From Flavobacteriaceae bacterium S0862 (GTDB taxonomy: Bacteria > Bacteroidota > Bacteroidia > Flavobacteriales > Flavobacteriaceae), in the NCBI GenBank assembly GCA_023015825.1, contig JALKAW010000007.1, forward strand, positions 124,001 through 188,000: a stretch of 64,000 bases of DNA. The letters are read 5' to 3'. Below the pieces are notes generated by a model. It worked only from the letters and a program-made list of their open reading frames with translations, was not told the origin of the DNA and did not search any database. A program made the translations under genes and the position numbers. Every line of letters starts with the position of its first letter. The stretch's first letter is position 1. Positions 1-8,118 of this stretch are shown piece after piece.

Positions 1-2
1 GA

Positions 3-1265
3 GCATCATGGTTATACGTCAATAAGCATTCCGATTTCCCTATCCAAAATATACCTTTTGGTGTCTTTTTAACTAGAGAAGATGTCATTACCATTGGTAC
101 AAGAATTGGTGACACAGCCATAGATTTAGGAGCTTTGCATCAATTAGGGTATTTTGATGGTATTCCATTAACTGATGATATTTTTCTTCAAGATACTTTG
201 AATGATTTTATTGCAGATGGAAGAAAAACATGGAGAGCTGTTAGAAATAGAATAGCCGAAATTTTTGATGCTGATAACGAAACGCTTAAAAACAATAAAA
301 AGCATAAAGAAATTGTATGTTTTAGGCTAGATGAAATCGAAATGCAAATGCCTGTATTAGTAGGAGATTATACCGATTTTTATGCTAGTAAAGAACATGC
401 TACAAACGTAGGAACCATGTTCCGTGGTAAGGAAAATGCATTAATGCCAAATTGGTTACACTTACCTGTTGGATATCATGGTAGAAGCTCTTCTATAGTA
501 ACAACTCACATTCCAATACATAGACCTCAGGGGCAAACTTTACCAGAAGGTGCAAGTAGACCTGTTTTTGGACCAAGTAAATTAGTAGATTTTGAATTGG
601 AAATGGCTTTTATAACGACTGATGCCAATGATTTAGGAGAGCCTATTCCAATTGAGGAGGCAGAAGACTATATTTTTGGGTTAGTATTATTTAATGATTG
701 GAGCGCTCGAGACATTCAAAAATGGGAATATGTTCCATTAGGTCCTTTTTTAGGAAAAAATTTCGCCTCTACTATATCACCTTGGATAGTTACTCTAGAT
801 GCATTAGAGCCTTTTAGGGTAGAATCACCAAAACAAGATCCAAAACCATTGCAATACCTTGTGTCAAAAGGAAAAAAGAGTTTTGATATTAATCTAGAAG
901 CTGCTATAAAACCAAAAGGTGCCAAAGAAACTGTAGTGTCTCGTACCAACTTTAAGCACATGTATTGGAATATGGCGCAACAATTAACACATCATACCAG
1001 TAATGGATGTCCTGTTAATTCGGGAGACATGATGGGAAGCGGAACTATTTCTGGTCCTACCGAAGATTCTTACGGTTCAATGCTAGAATTGACTTGGCGA
1101 GGTGAAAAACCAATAAAAATGAAAGATGGTACCAAACGTAAATTTATTAATGACAATGACACTGTGATTATGCGTGGTTATTGTGAAAATGATGATGTTC
1201 GCATTGGGTTTGGTCAAGTAAAAACTGAATTACTCCCTGTTTTTAATCCAAAAAAGAAAAAATAG
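3..1265 (+). CDS. fahA: fumarylacetoacetase, 5' end outside window
   Basis: Cleaves fumarylacetoacetate to fumarate and acetoacetate, the last step of tyrosine/homogentisate breakdown in the cytoplasm. The reading frame is open from base 3, so the gene starts before the window; the family normally has only about ten more residues than the roughly 420 seen here. The N-terminal SH3-like domain reads NIPFGVF. The catalytic domain carries the metal and active-site residues: DYTDFY and EHATNVG (Asp and catalytic His), DFELEMAF (two Glu ligands), NDWSARD and LGKNF (Asp and Lys), and GTISGPT. The TTG at 135 is an internal Leu codon, not a start. A strong hairpin follows at 1290-1326. Identification is firm. 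Confidence 0.95.
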   Translation, partial: ASWLYVNKHSDFPIQNIPFGVFLTREDVITIGTRIGDTAIDLGALHQLGYFDGIPLTDDIFLQDTLNDFIADGRKTWRAVRNRIAEIFDADNETLKNNKKHKEIVCFRLDEIEMQMPVLVGDYTDFYASKEHATNVGTMFRGKENALMPNWLHLPVGYHGRSSSIVTTHIPIHRPQGQTLPEGASRPVFGPSKLVDFELEMAFITTDANDLGEPIPIEEAEDYIFGLVLFNDWSARDIQKWEYVPLGPFLGKNFASTISPWIVTLDALEPFRVESPKQDPKPLQYLVSKGKKSFDINLEAAIKPKGAKETVVSRTNFKHMYWNMAQQLTHHTSNGCPVNSGDMMGSGTISGPTEDSYGSMLELTWRGEKPIKMKDGTKRKFINDNDTVIMRGYCENDDVRIGFGQVKTELLPVFNPKKKK

Positions 1266-1289
1266 TAAGCAACTATAAAACAATCACTT

Positions 1290-1326
1290 ATAACCTTCAA
1301 TATTATTTATTGAAGGTTATTTTTTT
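1290..1326 (+). terminator. rho-independent terminator of fahA
   Basis: A 13-bp perfect stem (1290-1302 pairing with 1308-1320) with a 5-base loop is followed by six T residues. It lies 25 bases after the fumarylacetoacetase stop. Confidence 0.85.
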
Positions 1327-1381
1327 GTTTGGCATCATAATTGAAATTCTATTAATATGAATCAATTAAAAACACAAGATT

Positions 1382-2563
1382 ATGAAGAAATTACTACTCT
1401 TAACAGTCCTTCTTTCAGTACTTGCATCTTGTGGTGGAAGAAAGCAAATTGAAAAGCAATTGCACTCAGGCAACTACGATGTTGCCATTACAAATGCTTT
1501 AAAGAAACTTAAAAACAACAAAGACAAAAAGCGAAAAGAAAAATTTGTTGTGTTGCTAGAGGATGCTTACTACAAAGTTTTAGAGCGTGACTTAAAAACT
1601 ATTGAGCGTCTTAAAAAAGATGGCAATCCAGAACATTATAAAACTATATATGAGATTTATGCCGATTTGGATGCACGTCAAGAAGCTATTAAGCCAGTAC
1701 TTCCATTGAAAATTGGAAATAAATATTTAAATCTAGAATTTAATAACTATACTGATGATTTAGTTGATTATAGATACAAGACATCTGACTATTTAATAGA
1801 TAAAGGTATTGACCTGTTGGATTCTGATGATAAGTATAATGCTAGAGAAGCCTATAGTATTTTTAATTATATTGAACGTATCAATCCAAATTTTGAAGAA
1901 GTTAGGGAATTACTAACCGAGGCACATCAAAAAGGAATAGATTATGTGATTGTGAATATTGAAAACAGGACGCATCAAATTATTCCACATCGTTTAGAGG
2001 AAGATTTATTGGATTTTGATACCTACGGATTAAATCAATTTTGGACAGTTTACCATTCTATAAAAAACGAAACTATTGCTTACGATTATGCAATGCAATT
2101 ACAATTAAAACAAATTAATATTTCGCCTGAAGAAATTAGAGAGCGACAATTAATTAGAAAAAAGCAAATTGTTGATGGTTGGGATTATAAGCTAGATGAA
2201 GGCGGAAATGTCATGAAAGATAGTCTAGGCAACGATATTAAAATTGACCGTATTATAAATATTAGAGCGCGATTGGCTGAGTTTAGTCAATTTAAATCGA
2301 CTCAAATTTTAGCAGATATTGTATACACAGACCTAAAATCGAATCAAGTGTTGGATGCATTTCCAATTGATACAGAATTTGTATTTGAAAACAGATATGC
2401 AAGGTTTAGAGGCGATAAAAGAGCTTTAAACAATCACGACAGAACTTTGATAAACCAAAGGCAAATACATTTTCCAACAGATGCGCAAATGGTATATGAC
2501 TCTGGTGAAAACTTAAAACAAAAACTTAAGAGGATTATCAATTCATATAGTTTAAGAGGCTAA
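1382..2563 (+). CDS. uncharacterised lipoprotein, first of tandem pair
   Basis: 393 aa. A short signal peptide ends in a lipobox (VLASC, Cys about residue 17), so it is probably a lipid-anchored envelope protein. Residues 20-190 are helical and charged, with TPR-like spacing (GNYDVAITNALKKL; REAYSIFNYIERINPNFEEV). The C-terminal half is mixed, with an acidic insert (DEGGNVMKDSLG) and a conserved end, AQMVYDSGENLKQKLKRIINSY. The next gene (2739-3917) is a clear paralogue along its whole length. I do not recognise a named family and assign no function. It is transcribed alone, between terminators at 1290-1326 and 2562-2598. Confidence 0.85.
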   Translation: MKKLLLLTVLLSVLASCGGRKQIEKQLHSGNYDVAITNALKKLKNNKDKKRKEKFVVLLEDAYYKVLERDLKTIERLKKDGNPEHYKTIYEIYADLDARQEAIKPVLPLKIGNKYLNLEFNNYTDDLVDYRYKTSDYLIDKGIDLLDSDDKYNAREAYSIFNYIERINPNFEEVRELLTEAHQKGIDYVIVNIENRTHQIIPHRLEEDLLDFDTYGLNQFWTVYHSIKNETIAYDYAMQLQLKQINISPEEIRERQLIRKKQIVDGWDYKLDEGGNVMKDSLGNDIKIDRIINIRARLAEFSQFKSTQILADIVYTDLKSNQVLDAFPIDTEFVFENRYARFRGDKRALNNHDRTLINQRQIHFPTDAQMVYDSGENLKQKLKRIINSYSLRG

Positions 2564-2598
2564 ACAAAAACTCCCAATTAAATTGGGAGTTTTTGTTT
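2562..2598. terminator. bidirectional terminator after first lipoprotein
   Basis: A nearly perfect palindrome: 18 bases on each side (2562-2579 and 2581-2598) around one central base. The core is CTCCCAATT/AATTGGGAG with A and T flanks. The left arm begins inside the stop codon of the lipoprotein gene. The core resembles that of the terminator at 3921-3950. Confidence 0.85.
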
Positions 2599-2662
2599 AA
2601 GTACAATAAATTAAAGATTATTCCTACGATATATTAATAAATCATACATTTTATCGTATTTA

Positions 2663-2693
2663 TTTGTATTTAATCCATATCGTGTGTATTTTG
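2663..2693 (+). promoter_or_regulatory. possible promoter for second lipoprotein
   Basis: TTTG at 2663-2666 and TATTTTG at 2687-2693 are 20 bases apart. This resembles the Bacteroidota -33/-7 arrangement, but the -7 box is one base shorter than the TAnnTTTG consensus. The start codon is at 2739. It is a weak sequence-only prediction. Confidence 0.35.
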
Positions 2694-2738
2694 CACCACA
2701 GTTGAAATAAACGTTTCAATTGCCCAAATTTATATCAG

Positions 2739-3917
2739 ATGAAAAAACTACTACTATTAAAAGTTATTACTTTTTTTGTGCTTTCTTGTAGCACCAGTAA
2801 ACAAATTGAAAAAAGTCTAATTATTGGAAATTATGACCAAGCGATTAATGATGCCATTGGTAAATTAAGAACCAATAAAGACAAAAAAAGAAAATCGGAT
2901 TATATATTAATGCTTGAAGAGGCATTTGGTAAAGTTACCCAGCGTGATTTACAAAATATCGATTTTTTAAAAAAAGAAAAAAATCCAGAAAATTATCTGC
3001 TTATATACGATGTTTATGTTGCTTTAAAAAACAGACAAGAACGTATTAAGCCATTACTTCCATTGTATGTTAGTGGCAAGGAAGCTAAATTCAATTTTCA
3101 AAATTATTCAAATCAAATAATAACTTATAAGAATAATGCATCCGAGCAATTGTATCAAAACGCTAAAGCATTATTAAATTCTAATAACAAATTAGATTAT
3201 AGATATGCTTATGATGACTTAAGTGAAATTGAAAATATAAACCCAAATTATAAAGATGTGCGCCAGCTTATGGACGTAGCTCACCATAAAGGCATCGATT
3301 TTGTTTTGGTTGATATGATTAATGACTCTAGAAAAATTATTCCTGAGCGTCTTGAAAGCGATTTATTAAACTTTAGCAATTATGGACTAAACAATTTTTG
3401 GATTGTCTATCATGGAACATCTCAAGATAAAATTAACTACGACTATAAGATGCAAGTTAAATTAAGAGAAATCAATATTTCTCCAGAGCAAATTAAAGAG
3501 CGGCAAATTATAAAAGAAAAGCAAATTGTAGATGGTAAAAAGAATTTGCTAGACGAAGATGGTCAAGTAGTAAAAGATAGTCTTGGAAAAATTATTAAAG
3601 TTGATAAATTAAAAAATATACGTTGTGAATACTACGAATTTAAGCAGTTTAAAGCAACTCAAGTTGTTGGAAACGTAGAATTCTTTAATTTGAGCACGAA
3701 ACAACTCTTAGATAATTTCCCGTTATCAAGTGAGTTTATTTTTGAGCATATTTATGCGACATCTAGAGGAGATAGAAGAGCTTTAGAAAAAGATTTAATG
3801 CCTTTTTTAGAAAGGCGTGCAGTACCGTTTCCGAATGAAGAACAAATGATTTATGATACAGGCGAAGATTTAAAAATGCAGCTCAAAAAAATTATTAATT
3901 CTTATGCATTAAACTAA
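2739..3917 (+). CDS. uncharacterised lipoprotein, second of tandem pair
   Basis: 392 aa, a paralogue of 1382-2563. It has the same lipoprotein signal (FFVLSC), the same helical N-terminal half (GNYDQAINDAIGKLRTNKDKKRK, compared with GNYDVAITNALKKLKNNKDKKRK), the shared segment SPEQIKERQ, the same insert (DEDGQVVKDSLG) and the same C-terminus (IYDTGEDLKMQLKKIINSY). Similarity runs end to end, so this is a gene duplication that has since diverged. It has its own upstream region and its own terminator at 3921-3950. No function is recognised. Confidence 0.85.
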   Translation: MKKLLLLKVITFFVLSCSTSKQIEKSLIIGNYDQAINDAIGKLRTNKDKKRKSDYILMLEEAFGKVTQRDLQNIDFLKKEKNPENYLLIYDVYVALKNRQERIKPLLPLYVSGKEAKFNFQNYSNQIITYKNNASEQLYQNAKALLNSNNKLDYRYAYDDLSEIENINPNYKDVRQLMDVAHHKGIDFVLVDMINDSRKIIPERLESDLLNFSNYGLNNFWIVYHGTSQDKINYDYKMQVKLREINISPEQIKERQIIKEKQIVDGKKNLLDEDGQVVKDSLGKIIKVDKLKNIRCEYYEFKQFKATQVVGNVEFFNLSTKQLLDNFPLSSEFIFEHIYATSRGDRRALEKDLMPFLERRAVPFPNEEQMIYDTGEDLKMQLKKIINSYALN

Positions 3918-3920
3918 ATA

Positions 3921-3950
3921 AAAACTCCCAATAATTATTGGGAGTTTTTT
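3921..3950. terminator. bidirectional terminator between convergent genes
   Basis: A perfect 14-bp inverted repeat (3921-3934 with 3935-3948) flanked by A on the left and T on the right. It separates the plus-strand lipoprotein (stop 3917) from the minus-strand hydrolase (stop 3954), and probably serves both. Confidence 0.8.
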
Positions 3951-3953
3951 AAT

Positions 3954-5090
3954 TTATTTATTTAATTCCTCGCTAATTAACTTTCCAATAGATGGAAGAT
4001 ATCTCATAATAGAAGTTTTTGCCCTTTCCGAAGTATTTAGTTGGTAGCAAATTGAAAATTTATCCTTAGCATAATACACCATATTTGTGACATATCCAGG
4101 CATAAAACCACTGTGTCCATATACATTACCGTTAGGTGTATCTCGAATATGAACTCCTAATCCCCAAGTACCACCCATCCTACCAGCATCTATACCTTTA
4201 AAGTATTCTTCAAGAAGTTTAGGGTCAAACATTTTACCTTCATATATTTTCTTTGCCAATACTGCTAAATCATGTGTAGTAATTACAAGACCTCCACCAG
4301 CCCATTCAAATTGTAAATTATAACGACTTTTACCAGATTCATCAAATTGCACACCAGGAAAAAAAGAATCGTCATCCCCATTATAACCTTGAGCAAGATT
4401 TTTATACATTCTTTTATTTTGAGGAACTACATTATTAAGTCCAGCTTTATTTAAAACTCTTTTTTGTACCTCATCATATATAGAATTTCCTGTTAGTTTC
4501 TCAATAAGCATGCAAAGTACAATGTAATTTGTGTCTGAATAGGCAAAATTAGCTCCTACTTCAAATTCTGGTTTTGCATCAAAAACATATGATAGTAAGT
4601 CTTCTGGCTTCCAAACTCTATCTGCATCTTTCAAAATATCGACTTGAAATGCTTCACTAAACACATATCTTGGAATACCTGTTTCATGCCTCATTAAAGA
4701 GCGAACTGTTAGTTTTTTTGCATTGGGTATCCTTTCAAACCAAGTATAGTTTGACATGGTATTAAAAATTGGTTCATCGAGTTTAATTATACCCTCTTCA
4801 ATTAATTGAAGTGCCACTACCGAATAAAACACTTTTCCCGTACTTCCTCCTAGCATTTTAGTTGTAGGAGTCATTTTAATTTTATTTTCAATGTTGGCAA
4901 AACCTCTAGTTAGTGTTTTTGCATCACCATTTGGCAATACTATTGATAGTGATAATCCAGGAGCAGTAGACTCTTGCCAGAGCTCATCTAACTTCTCATT
5001 AACTGCTTCAATAATTTGATCATTCTTGTTTTCTTGAGCGTTTAATTGGGTAAGTAATAGGAGACTAAAAATTAAAAGGATATTTTTCAT
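3954..5090 (-). CDS. exported serine hydrolase, beta-lactamase (class C/PBP4*) fold
   Basis: 378 aa with a Sec signal peptide (about residues 1-18). The beta-lactamase fold motifs are present: S83-T-G-K86 (SxxK nucleophile), Y184-S-D (YxN position) and H326-S-G (KTG position, HxG as in esterases and D-aminopeptidases). The family (PF00144) covers peptidases, esterases and amidases, so the substrate cannot be given. There is no reason to call it a resistance enzyme. It lies 109 bases after the esterase-like gene 5200-6342 on the same strand and could be in the same transcript. Confidence 0.85.
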   Translation of the reverse strand: MKNILLIFSLLLLTQLNAQENKNDQIIEAVNEKLDELWQESTAPGLSLSIVLPNGDAKTLTRGFANIENKIKMTPTTKMLGGSTGKVFYSVVALQLIEEGIIKLDEPIFNTMSNYTWFERIPNAKKLTVRSLMRHETGIPRYVFSEAFQVDILKDADRVWKPEDLLSYVFDAKPEFEVGANFAYSDTNYIVLCMLIEKLTGNSIYDEVQKRVLNKAGLNNVVPQNKRMYKNLAQGYNGDDDSFFPGVQFDESGKSRYNLQFEWAGGGLVITTHDLAVLAKKIYEGKMFDPKLLEEYFKGIDAGRMGGTWGLGVHIRDTPNGNVYGHSGFMPGYVTNMVYYAKDKFSICYQLNTSERAKTSIMRYLPSIGKLISEELNK

Positions 5091-5199
5091 GAAGAAATTT
5101 TTATAAAAGATGTTAATAATTATATAAGCAAATTAAGTAGAATAAAATTAAATTCAGTTAAAAAAATCCTATTAAAGTTTCAAATATTTATAACCCAAA

Positions 5200-6342
5200 C
5201 TACTCATAGCCACTAACGTTATCATTCAGCTTCATAGCCAAATTTAAACCATCTTTAGCCCTTTTTGAATCAGGGTATAATTGTAGTATGTATTTATAAT
5301 ATGCTATTGCTTTTTGTTTCTTTTTCTTTGTTAAGTAAAATTTGGCAATAGTAGATGCCCAACTTTCTCTTAATTGTGATAATAAATGTTTTTCTTCAAA
5401 TTCTTTAAGTAACATATCAAACTGATCATTATTATCTGCATTAATGGCCAATCTAACTAAACTGTACTTTGCAAATGGAGACATTTCATTTTTTAAATTA
5501 TATGTTTCGGAACGCGTTTTGTAATAAGACTTGACATAATTCATACCGCCTTTGTCATTAAATTCTTTTAAATCTGCAAAAGAAGGTTCTGTATAAAATT
5601 CAAAATACTCTCTAATTCCATGATATAAAGTCGGGTATACTGTCGATCGATGTTCTTCTCCAGATAACACTTTAAATTTCCAACGTAAATTTGCTTTTTT
5701 ATTTTTTAAAAAAGAAAATAATTCCTCTGTTCCTTCTTTTACCCCAAACTCTTTTTGATCAGACGTAAAATATATAAAAGTATTTAAGTCCTTATTCAAA
5801 TTTAAGAACGTATCCAACCTTTTTAATTTACTACTAACTGGATAAGGGCTGGAGAGTATATAACCGTCAAACAAATTGGGTGTAGACATCAATGTTTCGA
5901 TGCCGAAGCCACCTCCATAAGCCCATCCAAACAATAATCTTTTTTTTGATGCTCTATAAGTAGTTTCAATAAAAGGAATCACTTCCTTTTCTAAATACTT
6001 AGCAAAATCTTTTGCACCAGCACTAAAAGTACCCATTCTTGTTGATTGATTATTTGTAATTCCAACAACAAGAAAATCTGGTGTCAAATCAAACTCAGAA
6101 AACGATTGATATAAACTTACTCCATATAAGAAGAACCGTTGTCCATCTAACAAGTAAACTACAGGGTACTTTTTATTTAAATTTTTATAATTTGTTGGAA
6201 GATAAACCTGAATATGTTTTTCTTCATTTAGTATTTTAGATTGAATTGTATGATTGATTCCTACAATATTCTTTTCTCCTTTAACTTGAGAAAAACCACT
6301 AAAAGTTAACAGAAACAGATAAATAATAGTTAGATATTTCAT
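5200..6342 (-). CDS. exported esterase-D-like alpha/beta protein without nucleophile serine, plus C-terminal TPR
   Basis: 380 aa with a signal peptide (about 1-18). Residues 30-250 match the putative esterase/enterochelin-esterase fold (PF00756): YPVVYLLDGQRF, the VGI strand, then RLLFGWAYGGGFG. The nucleophile elbow, normally G-x-S-x-G, reads G139-W-A141-Y-G, so the catalytic Ser is Ala (codon GCT). His231 at the usual catalytic position (EEHRSTVYPTLYHGIREYF) is kept. Residues about 300-375 form TPR-like helices (KAIAYYKYILQLYPDSKRAKDGL). It is probably a non-catalytic or altered member. Its paralogue lies 33 bases upstream at 6376-7506. Confidence 0.8.
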   Translation of the reverse strand: MKYLTIIYLFLLTFSGFSQVKGEKNIVGINHTIQSKILNEEKHIQVYLPTNYKNLNKKYPVVYLLDGQRFFLYGVSLYQSFSEFDLTPDFLVVGITNNQSTRMGTFSAGAKDFAKYLEKEVIPFIETTYRASKKRLLFGWAYGGGFGIETLMSTPNLFDGYILSSPYPVSSKLKRLDTFLNLNKDLNTFIYFTSDQKEFGVKEGTEELFSFLKNKKANLRWKFKVLSGEEHRSTVYPTLYHGIREYFEFYTEPSFADLKEFNDKGGMNYVKSYYKTRSETYNLKNEMSPFAKYSLVRLAINADNNDQFDMLLKEFEEKHLLSQLRESWASTIAKFYLTKKKKQKAIAYYKYILQLYPDSKRAKDGLNLAMKLNDNVSGYE

Positions 6343-6375
6343 TTGAAGTGTATTGTAATTAAAAATTAATATGGC

Positions 6376-7506
6376 TTAGTTACTATTCTTTTGGGCCTCT
6401 TTTAAGCCCTGTTCCATTGCTGTTTGAAAATTTGTATCTGGATATTGTTCCAATCCTCTTTTAAAAAACTCAATGGCATTCTTATAATCTTTATGCTTTA
6501 AATAAAACTGCCCTAATCTATTTTGCCAATACGCCGAAGCATATCTTGGTGTTGATAATACATCTTTAAACTCGGTCATGAAAAAACTGAAATACATATA
6601 ATTATCTCTATTCCAAGCTAACCAAATTAAACCGTTTTTAGTGTTATCATCGATATTATCAACTCCTTCAAAACGCTTAGCCCTTTCCTTAAAATAGGTG
6701 TTTAGATACTGCATTCCACCTAAATCTTCATAGGATTCAATACTCTCAAAAACCAACGAATCATAATTATGATAATAGTATTTTAGTCCTTTATACATCG
6801 CTAAATGCGGCATTGATTGATGCACTTCATCATTAAACAATTCATATTTCCATATTAAATTTTTTGGATTATGTTTAATCAATATTTCATTAAACGCGTC
6901 AGTTGAACCTACATAGTATATATCTTTTTTAGAATTAGCCATATACAAATACACATCTGTATTGGATTTAAATTCTTTTACAATATCTTCAGAGACATAA
7001 CCGCCATCTGTAATGATAGCCCCAGAAAACAATTCTTTCTCCGAAAGAATCATTTCGCTTATATAATATGCCGCTGCTTCCCAACCAAAAATTATACGCT
7101 CTTTAGTCGTTCTATAGTTGGAGTCTATAAATTTGATGATTTCATCTTTTAAAAAAGAAGTGAATTTTTCACTTTCATTCCCATATAAATTACGCCTTAA
7201 AGATCTAATACTATTAATGCCTACAACAATCATCTCTGGAAGAGCTATAGGTGTTCTTAAAGATTTTTGAATAGCAACTCCATTAGTAAAAAATCTTTGA
7301 CCATCTAATATATATAGTACATCATAATTTTGATTTGAAGAACTATAGCTTTTAGGAAGATAAATTTGAATATCTCTATCTTGTTCTAAGATTTTTGAAG
7401 ATATTGTATAATTAGTTCCAATACTTATTTGTGCTCCTTTAACCTGAGCAATTGTTATGCTGCAAAAAGAAAAAGCAATAATTACAAACAGAATTATATT
7501 TTTCAT
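6376..7506 (-). CDS. exported esterase-D-like alpha/beta protein without nucleophile serine, paralogue
   Basis: 376 aa with a signal peptide (about 1-20). It has the same architecture as 5200-6342: YDVLYILDGQRFF, VVGI, RIIFGWEAAAYY, the His229 motif (DEVHQSMPHLAMYKGLKYYY), and a C-terminal TPR (NAIEFFKRGLEQYPDTNF). The nucleophile position is Glu143 (G-W-E-A-A), so both the serine and the usual glycine are lost. It is likely first in a minus-strand transcript with the next two genes. Substrate and function are unknown. A structural or binding role is as likely as catalysis. Confidence 0.8.
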   Translation of the reverse strand: MKNIILFVIIAFSFCSITIAQVKGAQISIGTNYTISSKILEQDRDIQIYLPKSYSSSNQNYDVLYILDGQRFFTNGVAIQKSLRTPIALPEMIVVGINSIRSLRRNLYGNESEKFTSFLKDEIIKFIDSNYRTTKERIIFGWEAAAYYISEMILSEKELFSGAIITDGGYVSEDIVKEFKSNTDVYLYMANSKKDIYYVGSTDAFNEILIKHNPKNLIWKYELFNDEVHQSMPHLAMYKGLKYYYHNYDSLVFESIESYEDLGGMQYLNTYFKERAKRFEGVDNIDDNTKNGLIWLAWNRDNYMYFSFFMTEFKDVLSTPRYASAYWQNRLGQFYLKHKDYKNAIEFFKRGLEQYPDTNFQTAMEQGLKEAQKNSN

Positions 7507-7588
7507 AAAATATTTTTATTAATAATCTTGATAAAACTATTAATTTAGAAATACTTTATGTGATTCTAATTCATACTTTATAAATACT

Positions 7589-7975
7589 TTAACTAAAGAG
7601 CCCTTTTAAATCAATACTATTAATAGCTCCATGACTTGCATGTCCAATCAAAACACCATTCTTAATGACAAGTAACTGAGGTGATTCGTGCACCACTTGA
7701 AATCTATAACCAACTTCGTTAGATACGTCTCTAAAGTTTAGTAAGTCTATATAATACAAGTCAAAATTAGCGTCAAGATTATAAGCATCGATAAATTGGT
7801 TCATTACCATTCGACTAATTCCACAACGTGTGGAATGCTTGAAAATAAGTTGCGTTTTAGTTTTAGACCTTTCCAAAATATCACCTAATTGATGCAATGC
7901 ACTCAAATTAATCCAAGGTAGTAATTTTCCTTCCTTTGATTCAGAAGGCTTAAAAATGTTCTTAAATATTCCCAT
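7589..7975 (-). CDS. ytxJ: bacillithiol system redox-active protein YtxJ (monothiol bacilliredoxin)
   Basis: 128 aa from the ATG at 7975. The frame is open to 8050, but the 25 extra residues do not look like the family, and MGIFKNIF is a normal YtxJ start. The thioredoxin-like fold carries a single active-site Cys (FKHSTRCGISRMV) and a cis-Pro-like HESPQLLV. In bacillithiol-making bacteria this family reduces mixed disulfides between protein and bacillithiol. The gene is divergent from clpB, with 143 bases between starts, consistent with both serving stress responses. Confidence 0.85.
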   Translation of the reverse strand: MGIFKNIFKPSESKEGKLLPWINLSALHQLGDILERSKTKTQLIFKHSTRCGISRMVMNQFIDAYNLDANFDLYYIDLLNFRDVSNEVGYRFQVVHESPQLLVIKNGVLIGHASHGAINSIDLKGLFS

Positions 7976-8118
7976 AAAATGTAAGTCGCTATAATTATTT
8001 AATCTTACAGACTGACGAAAAGTCGCATTACCACTAATGTTTACAGACAAAATGTCGTTTAATTTGCATTGGTAAGATTATTGAACAAAAACTAAAAAGA
8101 AAAGAAAAATATCATACA

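Noticed and set aside
716-961. Minus-strand ORF of 81 aa inside fahA
   Set aside because: Lies wholly inside a conserved catalytic gene on the other strand and matches no family.
1382-3917. Tandem lipoproteins as a surface-polysaccharide SusD pair
   Set aside because: No SusC/TonB receptor gene is adjacent, and the sequences lack SusD motifs.
3954-5090. Antibiotic-resistance beta-lactamase
   Set aside because: The fold is shared with many esterases and peptidases; HxG instead of KTG and lack of specific context do not support resistance.
7976-8050. Longer YtxJ start at 8050
   Set aside because: The 25 added residues do not resemble the family, and the ATG at 7975 begins a normal N-terminus.
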